NCBI GenBank assembly: GCA_016934875.1
Contig: JAFGSC010000292.1
Location: forward strand, 1-18,806
Reading direction: 5' to 3'
From: Candidatus Atribacteria bacterium
Lineage (GTDB): Bacteria; Atribacterota; Phoenicimicrobiia; Phoenicimicrobiales; Stramentimicrobiaceae
Length of the DNA: 18,806 bases
Numbering within the stretch: position 1 is the first letter of the stretch; every line of letters begins with the position of its first letter. The translations under genes and the position numbers were made by a program. The notes below the pieces were generated by a model, which was given only the letters and a program-made list of their open reading frames with translations, was not told where the DNA came from and searched no databases. Positions 7,969 to 14,327 of the stretch are shown here, piece by piece.

Positions 7969-10179
7969 TTATTTTCTCTCCTGTTTCATAATAAGATGAG
8001 CTAAACGCATGATGTTGTAAACATAATCTCTATTCTCAAATTTCTTAATTTTGTTCCCGTTTTTATCTAAAAGCTCATTATTTTTTTCATCTTTTGCATA
8101 TTGCCATTTAAAATCAGAAATAGCTTTATTCCATATCTTTTTCTCAAACTTTTCCCAGTTATCTTTTGCCCGAGTTTTCTTCTTGATATTATCTGCAATT
8201 TCTTCTTGTATTTCTTTTTCAGGTTTTCCGGATTCCATATAAGCTAGGATTCTGTTAATGAAAGTCGATGAATATTTTCTTTCTGAATCTTCAAATGTAA
8301 AATCTAAAGCAGTATTAAATTGGTTTTCATTGTCGGTTAATTTCTGAATTATAAATTCAGGATATTTGACTTTCTCAATTTGATATATATATTCCTTATT
8401 TATAAGATCTTTTTTTTCGACTTGATGAATCAAAAGATTAACCATAACTCGTCCAAAGCCTTCATCTTTTTTATAACCGATTCCATTTGTTTGGAGTTTT
8501 TCTAATTCTGATTTAATTGTAGTCCACTCCACATCTTTTTCTAATTCATACAAGAAACAACTTCCTTTAGAAATCACTCTGTCAGAAAATCTGCGAAGTC
8601 CGGCAAGTCCACTGAAAGATTGATGAATACGATTAGAAGCAACATAATTGACGAGTTTTGCCTTGTCTTTTAACTTGAGATATTTGGGATGAATTACTGT
8701 TTCCGGCATCAGTTTATAATCATAAAGAATAACATCTGAAAGAAGAGTAAGGGTAACTAGATTTTCGTTGTTCACATTTTCTTCTATTTCGGGGAATTGG
8801 ATTGCTTCTTCAACAGCTCGAACTTTTACAGGTTTTCCTCCTCGTCCGGTATGAAAATAGAATTTCCCTTCTAACCAATCTTTGAGATGTGTTTGGAATT
8901 TTTCAGAATCATTTTTATCATTAAATTCAATCTCACCAACAAAGATAGTTCCTTTTTCGATCATTTCCTGTGTAAAAACACCATCATCATCGGTTGACTG
9001 GGTGGATTCTGTAATGCGATTTCTCATAATAAGGTTTTTATTAGGTTTGAAGAAAACAGCATCTTTCCAATCCATTTTATTGTTTGGAAAAACAAGGTAT
9101 TCTCCGGAAATACTTTTATCGGAAGCTCCATCCTGATCTGTATCTTTATCATCAATCAGTGTATCTTGACTGACTATATTTTTGAAAGATTTTTTATTTC
9201 CTTCTTTTGGTTTTGCGTCTAATGCCCAATTGGGAATTTCTAAACTATCAAGAGATTCTTCGACATGCTCAGAATGACAGAGTATTCGATGATCACAATA
9301 ATATTCTGCATACTGATCTACACCTTTTGTTTTTCTTAGCGAAGCAGGAGCAGGTATCACGAATTTATTATTTAAATCATCCCATTTTTTTGCAATTGGA
9401 TAAAAATTTGTTACGGATACCTTACCATCATCTAAAAAATCAAGATCCCTCGACTCCGCTCGGGATGACAGTTTCAATAGAGGATTTCTTAACATTCCGA
9501 GAGCTGAAGTTCCTGTGATATAATCAAGAGAATGAATAATATTTCCGGTTTGTCCGGCTCCGGCAAAGCAAGCGTCATCGAGTAATTCTAAGAAAATGCG
9601 GAATTTGGTTGAAGTGATAGGAATAGTTGAATTGGTGGAATTGGTGTAGTTCGTTAAGTCTGTACATTTTATTGCACCAAAACCGCGACGACGATATCCG
9701 CCCATCCATTTGAGGTTTTTAATTCCAAGCGTTAGGAGTTTCTCAACAGTATCTTTCATTTTATCATTTTTCATTTCAAAATGAAGCTCAACTTCAAACG
9801 AACATCCTTTAGATCCGAATTCAATATCACGGAGACTGCCATCTTCACCCGTTCCTGTTTTCTCATCTATAGCTGTGAACGTATGAATAATAAAAGGGGA
9901 ATCACTGGTACATCCTTTATAAGTAACAAAAAGATCTAATGAACCAAGATTTTTAAAAAAGAATAACTCATCAAAAGCTTCTTCATAACCCGGAAGATTT
10001 CTTTTCACTTCCAAACAAGATTGTTTTAAAAGCCCTTTTAATGTTTCCGTATTAATATATGGATTTCCGTCTTTATCCTTGACCTGTCCATCGTCATATA
10101 ATCCCACACAATCAAGACCTGTTCCGATATGAAAATCTTCAAGAGTTTCTATTTTGAATTTAATGTTAATGGCTTGCAT
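7969..10179 (-). CDS. Cas7-Cas5-Cas11 fusion, core subunit of a type III-Dv effector
   Basis: A 736-aa chain that appears to fuse three Cascade/Csm subunits. Residues 1-175 form a Csm3-like Cas7: FHIGTG (16-21), D29 at the position of the Csm3 catalytic Asp, YINTETLKGLL (41-51), and the glycine-rich GGYRRRGFGAI (160-170). A Thr/Asn/Ser linker (173-190) leads into a Csx10-like Cas5 domain (about 192-595): FRIFLELLDDACFAG, YITGTSALGMLRN (220-232), SGLAGLRRF (523-531) and a second glycine loop KDEGFGRVMV (571-580). The C-terminal part (about 605-736) is helical, Lys/Glu-rich and fits Cas11. This arrangement is known from Synechocystis III-Dv and is seen as a step toward single-protein type III-E. 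AGGGGG precedes the ATG; it overlaps cas10 by 14 bases. Two repeat-derived segments sit inside (residues 237-247 and 301-309). Confidence 0.85.
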   Translation of the reverse strand: MQAINIKFKIETLEDFHIGTGLDCVGLYDDGQVKDKDGNPYINTETLKGLLKQSCLEVKRNLPGYEEAFDELFFFKNLGSLDLFVTYKGCTSDSPFIIHTFTAIDEKTGTGEDGSLRDIEFGSKGCSFEVELHFEMKNDKMKDTVEKLLTLGIKNLKWMGGYRRRGFGAIKCTDLTNYTNSTNSTIPITSTKFRIFLELLDDACFAGAGQTGNIIHSLDYITGTSALGMLRNPLLKLSSRAESRDLDFLDDGKVSVTNFYPIAKKWDDLNNKFVIPAPASLRKTKGVDQYAEYYCDHRILCHSEHVEESLDSLEIPNWALDAKPKEGNKKSFKNIVSQDTLIDDKDTDQDGASDKSISGEYLVFPNNKMDWKDAVFFKPNKNLIMRNRITESTQSTDDDGVFTQEMIEKGTIFVGEIEFNDKNDSEKFQTHLKDWLEGKFYFHTGRGGKPVKVRAVEEAIQFPEIEENVNNENLVTLTLLSDVILYDYKLMPETVIHPKYLKLKDKAKLVNYVASNRIHQSFSGLAGLRRFSDRVISKGSCFLYELEKDVEWTTIKSELEKLQTNGIGYKKDEGFGRVMVNLLIHQVEKKDLINKEYIYQIEKVKYPEFIIQKLTDNENQFNTALDFTFEDSERKYSSTFINRILAYMESGKPEKEIQEEIADNIKKKTRAKDNWEKFEKKIWNKAISDFKWQYAKDEKNNELLDKNGNKIKKFENRDYVYNIMRLAHLIMKQERK
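9253..9279. repeat. Dispersed repeat copy A, translated in frame inside cas7-5-11
   Basis: This 27-base sequence (plus strand begins AGATTCTTCGACATGCTC and ends AATGACA) is a widely seen short dispersed bacterial repeat, recognised from memory by its typical translation CHSEHVEES. Here it encodes residues 301-309 of the Cas7-Cas5-Cas11 protein without breaking the frame. It aligns with copy B at 9443-9470 with one gap and several substitutions, and its composition stands out from the surrounding AT-rich coding sequence. Confidence 0.7.
9443..9470. repeat. Dispersed repeat copy B, translated in frame inside cas7-5-11
   Basis: A 28-base sequence (AGATCCCTCGACTCCGCTC followed by GGGATGACA on the plus strand) with about 60% GC in an AT-rich gene. 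Read on the coding strand it gives SSRAESRDL, residues 238-246 of the Cas5 region. This translation is a familiar signature of a dispersed repeat that often shows up as spurious peptides in annotated genomes. Same orientation as copy A, 190 bases away. Confidence 0.7.
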
Positions 10180-11854
10180 TATTCGCCCCCTTATCTTCTT
10201 CTCTCTTATGAAAGTCCATTAGTTCGATTACATCAAGAGCAGCATTTAGATTGCATTTATTATCTAAAAATTTTAGATTAGAAGGCAATGTTTGAAAATC
10301 GATGTATTCCTTTTTTATATCCAAGATTTTCCCGAAAAGATTTACATTTTGAATACTGGTTTTTAGTAAAGTTCTCAATCCTTTATATTTATTTCTACCT
10401 GAAGAATTTTCAAAGTTTTCACCTTCATTTTTCCCAGCTTTTTGAATATCATCAAAAAGTTCTTTTGATTCTTTCCAAACCTTATATGCTTCTTCCATTG
10501 TACAAGGACGGCGAGTGAGAATTTCAGTTTTATCATTATATTGCAGCATATAGTTTTGTTTGCGGATTTCATCAATTTCTTCTGTTCCGGTGGGGAAGTG
10601 AACATGCCAATCGAGAGCATTTCGATATTCTGTGGTTCCATCTTTTTTCCAAACTCTACTTTTTACTTTTGCAGAAGAAAGAAGAGATTCGGCGAGTTCA
10701 TGTCCTTGAGAAAAGGGGAATGATGATTTTACTAAGGCAATTCCAGCCGAGACAGATAAATCAGGATTGATTATTTGAAGCTGTTTCCCAAAATTGTTTA
10801 CCAATTCAAAAGCAATTTCCGGAACTGTAAGTATGAGAAGGTCATCACCTCCAAGCATCATAATTTGATAAGGAAGTTTATGTTTCCCATTGTAATTATT
10901 AAATTTGAATTTCTTAGTGTTTTCTGTATCTGCTTCGTATTGTTTTTTAGCAGAAGTGATTGCTTTTTCCAAAGCATCTCTGAATGTATTTCTTTGTTCA
11001 AACCAAAACTTTTCAAATGAAATCATTGCTTCAATAGTATTCAGGTCTTTTTCTTTTTCCTTCTTATCTTTAAAACGATTTCCCATTGCATTTCCATCAA
11101 TGGAGATTATTGCAATTTTATTATTTTGGGGTATGAGGGAAAGTTCAGCTAGTTTGTTTAAATCATCTGGAAAAGAATTGTTGTATTTTTCTTTTCCAGT
11201 AAGTTTTTTGAGAAAAGAACATAAATAATCATTTGTATTTCCTTCATAAAATTTATCACCAGCTTCTTTGATTTTCTTCGTGATTATACTGTCTTTATCA
11301 TTTTTGTGACCTTTGATCAATTGCGGATTCTCACCATCCTGATCTGAAGGATAAAAATATGGATTATCGATATGAATTTCAGAAGTATTTTTTGGAAGTT
11401 CAATCACTTCACCTTTTGCTTTATCATCAAAGTCTTTGAATTTTTCAGGAAGAGAATCATATTTTTTTAAGAAAAAAGAAAGTTGAACACCGGGAATTCG
11501 GTCTTGCGCTTTTCGTTGCACAGTCTTGATAAATTTTATAGCATTTTCTTCATCGTTAAAGAATGATTCAAAATGCCCGCCGGCAGAGCAGATAACTCCA
11601 TTTTTAAAATTATTATTGATATTATCGCTTCCCCTAGAAGGATATGTTTCAGTATTTTCTTTAAAATAATCAGTCCAAATTCTTGGAATTGAATCTATGT
11701 CTAAACTTCTTAATTTGGGTAAATCAACTGCAAAAAACTCTCCAAGTAGTGAATTGGCTCCTAACATTGCTTTTAATTTAGGTACTTTAAAAATGAAAGA
11801 TTGTACCTTTTGAGTTTTGATCTTGAGGTGAAATATTAAGCTTCCAGTATCCAT
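10166..11854 (-). CDS. cas10: Cas10, HD-less, with intact GGDD cyclase motif
   Basis: Large subunit of the type III complex; on target RNA binding it would make cyclic oligoadenylate from ATP. The N-terminus begins straight with a first Palm domain (LIFHLKIKTQKVQSFIF, 6-22; ANSLLGEFF, 33-41), so the HD nuclease domain usual in Csm1/Cmr2 is absent. The second Palm holds SIDGNAMGNRF (251-261, metal-binding D253) and GGDDLL (335-340). A helical C-terminal domain follows (about 455-562). At 562 aa it is shorter than HD-containing Cas10 (700-1000 aa). No zinc-finger Cys pattern is evident. Without HD, direct DNA cleavage is unlikely, so defence should depend on crRNA-guided RNA cutting and the CARF effectors. 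The ATG sits one base after a nine-G run that must serve as ribosome-binding sequence. Confidence 0.92.
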   Translation of the reverse strand: MDTGSLIFHLKIKTQKVQSFIFKVPKLKAMLGANSLLGEFFAVDLPKLRSLDIDSIPRIWTDYFKENTETYPSRGSDNINNNFKNGVICSAGGHFESFFNDEENAIKFIKTVQRKAQDRIPGVQLSFFLKKYDSLPEKFKDFDDKAKGEVIELPKNTSEIHIDNPYFYPSDQDGENPQLIKGHKNDKDSIITKKIKEAGDKFYEGNTNDYLCSFLKKLTGKEKYNNSFPDDLNKLAELSLIPQNNKIAIISIDGNAMGNRFKDKKEKEKDLNTIEAMISFEKFWFEQRNTFRDALEKAITSAKKQYEADTENTKKFKFNNYNGKHKLPYQIMMLGGDDLLILTVPEIAFELVNNFGKQLQIINPDLSVSAGIALVKSSFPFSQGHELAESLLSSAKVKSRVWKKDGTTEYRNALDWHVHFPTGTEEIDEIRKQNYMLQYNDKTEILTRRPCTMEEAYKVWKESKELFDDIQKAGKNEGENFENSSGRNKYKGLRTLLKTSIQNVNLFGKILDIKKEYIDFQTLPSNLKFLDNKCNLNAALDVIELMDFHKREEDKGANNASH

Positions 11855-11855
11855 A

Positions 11856-11864
11856 CCCCCCCCC
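11856..11864 (-). promoter_or_regulatory. Nine-G tract as cas10 ribosome-binding region
   Basis: On the coding strand the stop TAG of the upstream regulator runs into an uninterrupted G9 tract, followed by T and the cas10 ATG. The first G belongs to the stop codon. No other purine-rich Shine-Dalgarno sequence lies within reach, so the G-run itself must pair with the 16S tail. Length changes in the tract would alter both spacing and strength, which could make cas10 translation phase-variable. A miscounted homopolymer from sequencing is also possible. Confidence 0.6.
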
Positions 11865-13354
11865 TATTTATTTATTTTTTTATTCAATGTTGTTTTATCC
11901 ATAGATAACAAATCTGCAGCTTTCTTTTGATGAAAATTTGTTTTAACTAAAGCTTTATTAATAATGTTCATTTCCAAGTCTGCGAGATATGACTTTAAAT
12001 TTAAAGGTAAATCCGGTAATGGTTGATCCTGTTTTGAACTTGCATTTTCGATTATACACTCTCGAACTGTTTCGGGAGAAATATAAGAATCATCAGTCCA
12101 GATAACAGCTCTTTTCAAGGTGTGCTGCAACTCTCTGATGTTTCCATTCCATTCATATTTTTCTAATTCTTCGATAGTATAATCATCAATTTTCTTTTCT
12201 ATGTATTCAATTTTAGAGAATTTCTCAGATAAGTATTCCTGATTATATTTGTTTATGAAATATTTGGTTAACGAAGCAATGTCCTTTTTTCTTTCTCTTA
12301 GGGCAGGTAATTTGATTATCTCAATTGCTAATCTATAATAAAGATCTTCACGAAATTTACCTTCTTGAATCAATTTGAGTAAATCCTTATGAGTAGCTGC
12401 TATGATCTTAACATCAGCAAATTTTTCTTCTCCACCAATAGGAGAATATCTGCCTTCTTGAAGAAATCTTAATAGTTGAGATTGAACTCTAAGTGATAAA
12501 TCGCCAATTTCATCTAAGAAAAGAATACCATGATTACATTTTTCAATTATTCCCGTTTTATCATTATCTGCACTTGTAAAAGACCCTTTTTTATGACCAA
12601 ACAACTCACTGCGAACAAGTTCTTCCGAAAAAACAGAACAATTAAATGTAAAAAATGGTTTGTTTTTTCTTGGGCTGTATTTATGAATTTCTTTTGCTAT
12701 AAGTTCTTTTCCGGTACCAGTTTCACCCAAAATTAGACATGAGACATCAAACATTGCAGCCCTTTTAGCTTTTTTGAGAGCTTCATGTAGTTTTTCTGAA
12801 TCACCAATAATATTTTTACTTTGGTCGATTTCCGACACACTTTTCTCAATGATTTTGCTAATACGATTTATGGAAATATTAAAAGGAATATACTTTTCTT
12901 CAAGTTTCTCAGCACGTACAGATTCATCATAAAAAGTCTGGTAGAATTTTGCATTAAGATGCGATTTGGCAAATAAAAGAAGCATTGTTGATATAACCGA
13001 AGTCCCCGAAGTCAAATTGATATACCAGGATATGTCATTATTATTTTCTGGAATCACGGTTTTAATTATATCATGAATTATAGAATAATTCATAGCATTG
13101 TATTCCTTTACTATGGAATGTACATTAAATAGATTAATGTCCAATTCAGGAAACTCACCAAGTAGAAATTCTCTAATCTGAAAGTTATCAATTTGTTTGA
13201 AATCATTTATAATATACACTGATGTTATGTCTGCTGTATTTATTAGATTTCTGAGTATAAAATGCAAGGGACCTTTTTTATTTTTCAATTCATCTTTCTT
13301 TACTAGTGCTTCAACATCTTTTGAACCTAAAAATGATAAAAATCTGTTATCCAT
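11864..13354 (-). CDS. CARF + sigma-54-type AAA+ activator + Fis HTH regulator (RtcR-like architecture)
   Basis: Predicted transcription activator that would couple a nucleotide second messenger to sigma-54 RNA polymerase. Residues 1 to about 160 resemble a CARF domain: strand ITSVYIINDF (43-52) and ligand-loop segment YINLTSGTSVIST (111-123), as in RtcR. The AAA+ domain (about 182-425) has Walker A GETGTGKE (210-217), the sigma-54 contact loop GSFTSA (257-262; consensus GAFTGA), Walker B ILFLDEIGDL (277-286), sensor I AATHKD and arginine-finger region FREDLYYRL (334-342). The C-terminus (about 455-494) is a Fis-type helix-turn-helix. AGGAG precedes ATG by eight bases; it lies 15 bases after the phosphatase and 9 before cas10. 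Being inside the cas operon, it probably senses Cas10-made cyclic oligoadenylate, but a sigma-54 promoter target was not found. Confidence 0.88.
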   Translation of the reverse strand: MDNRFLSFLGSKDVEALVKKDELKNKKGPLHFILRNLINTADITSVYIINDFKQIDNFQIREFLLGEFPELDINLFNVHSIVKEYNAMNYSIIHDIIKTVIPENNNDISWYINLTSGTSVISTMLLLFAKSHLNAKFYQTFYDESVRAEKLEEKYIPFNISINRISKIIEKSVSEIDQSKNIIGDSEKLHEALKKAKRAAMFDVSCLILGETGTGKELIAKEIHKYSPRKNKPFFTFNCSVFSEELVRSELFGHKKGSFTSADNDKTGIIEKCNHGILFLDEIGDLSLRVQSQLLRFLQEGRYSPIGGEEKFADVKIIAATHKDLLKLIQEGKFREDLYYRLAIEIIKLPALRERKKDIASLTKYFINKYNQEYLSEKFSKIEYIEKKIDDYTIEELEKYEWNGNIRELQHTLKRAVIWTDDSYISPETVRECIIENASSKQDQPLPDLPLNLKSYLADLEMNIINKALVKTNFHQKKAADLLSMDKTTLNKKINK

Positions 13355-13369
13355 TATAAATACTCCTAA

Positions 13370-14140
13370 TTATTTCAGATAATTCGTAACAATAATCAAT
13401 GAGATATCATCGTTGCTTCTGTTTCGCAATGCAAGAGAATGCAAGTTATCTACAATTTCTTCGAGATCTAATGTTTGTAAAAAAACTATTTTTAAATCTG
13501 TATCGATAACAACATCAGTTAACCCATCCCTAAACATAAGAATATTGTACTTTTCAAGAAGATCAATTTTATAAAAATTAATTTCTATATCTTTATCAAT
13601 GCCTACGGCTTGCGTAATAATATTTTTTTCTGGGAACCTGATAAGATCGTTTTTTCTGATTCTACCTGATTTGAATAATTCCCAAACTTTTGTGCGATCT
13701 TCAGTAATCTGAACAAAGCGATCATCATAATTGATGTATAATCTACTATCACCGATATTTACTACAAATGCTAAATCTTTTTTTATTACTAAACTTACTA
13801 TTGTAGTACCCTTCTTATCAAAATCATCCGTAATCTCACCAAGTTCTATTAATATATCGTTTATTTTTGTAAGTTCATCGGAAAACCATTTTTTGTAGTC
13901 CTCGATTTTTTCATCAGATTCATAAAATCTCTGAGTTAATTCTTCAGCACATTTCTTGCTGGCTATATGACCAGAATTATAACCTCCGATTCCATCACAA
14001 AGAACAAACAATAATCCACGCTTATCAATTTTTTGATTATATATCCCAAATCTATCCATTATTTCAGAAGTCAGAATGAAATCTTCGTTTCTCATTGATT
14101 TTTTTCCGATGATTGAACCATATCTGTAGTTAAGCTTCAT
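13370..14140 (-). CDS. PP2C-type Ser/Thr protein phosphatase
   Basis: A 256-aa soluble, metal-dependent (PPM/PP2C) phosphatase domain with nothing attached. All signature motifs are present: RNED (17-20), DGIGG with D49, GTT (111-113), GDSRLY with D131 (130-135), ITEDRT (145-150), DGLTD with D205 (205-209) and DDIS (244-247). It is therefore probably active on phospho-Ser/Thr proteins. No cognate kinase lies in the window. AGGAG six bases before ATG gives a clear start. It is the first full gene of the run leading into the CARF-sigma-54 regulator (15-base gap) and cas10, so a role in controlling the regulator or other operon proteins is plausible. The alternative is a chance neighbour from an unrelated signalling set. 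Confidence 0.88.
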   Translation of the reverse strand: MKLNYRYGSIIGKKSMRNEDFILTSEIMDRFGIYNQKIDKRGLLFVLCDGIGGYNSGHIASKKCAEELTQRFYESDEKIEDYKKWFSDELTKINDILIELGEITDDFDKKGTTIVSLVIKKDLAFVVNIGDSRLYINYDDRFVQITEDRTKVWELFKSGRIRKNDLIRFPEKNIITQAVGIDKDIEINFYKIDLLEKYNILMFRDGLTDVVIDTDLKIVFLQTLDLEEIVDNLHSLALRNRSNDDISLIIVTNYLK

Positions 14141-14216
14141 ATTGAACTCCTTTTAATTTTGCCAATTTCATAATTATGTAAGATAGGATCATTTCTTCTT
14201 TTTTTTCAATAGTCAA
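14130..14216 (-). CDS. Possible 28-aa leader ORF overlapping the phosphatase start
   Basis: A TTG codon preceded by a perfect AGGAGG eight bases upstream opens a frame of 28 codons beginning MTIEKKEEMILS and ending GVQYEA. Its stop overlaps the first codons of the phosphatase gene. The phosphatase has its own AGGAG, so the upstream AGGAGG would otherwise be without purpose. This looks like a translationally coupled leader peptide, but a short frame in AT-rich DNA can arise by chance, and TTG starts are uncommon. Confidence 0.4.
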   Translation of the reverse strand: MTIEKKEEMILSYIIMKLAKLKGVQYEA

Positions 14217-14327
14217 CCTGAATTCCTCCTAAGTCATATAATCAAGAACTTTATAAACCGATGAATATAGTATATAATACTCAATTTTAATAATTTCTCC
14301 ACAGAAGCAATATTAACAGCAATCTCA
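14217..14327 (-). promoter_or_regulatory. Probable promoter region of the CRISPR operon (no clear -35/-10)
   Basis: The longest gap before the CRISPR operon, so the main promoter should be here. On the minus strand it is very AT-rich with TATACT- and TATATT-like hexamers around 14265-14280, but none with a good -35 at 17 bases. A partial sigma-54-like element at 14305-14322 keeps the -12 TTGC but lacks the -24 GG. I cannot choose a start site. Confidence 0.3.

Noticed and set aside
14305..14322. Sigma-54-like element on the minus strand upstream of the phosphatase gene
   Set aside because: The -12 TTGC matches but the -24 element reads TTGC instead of TTGGCA, losing the GG that sigma-54 needs; it also overlaps the region just after the preceding gene's stop.
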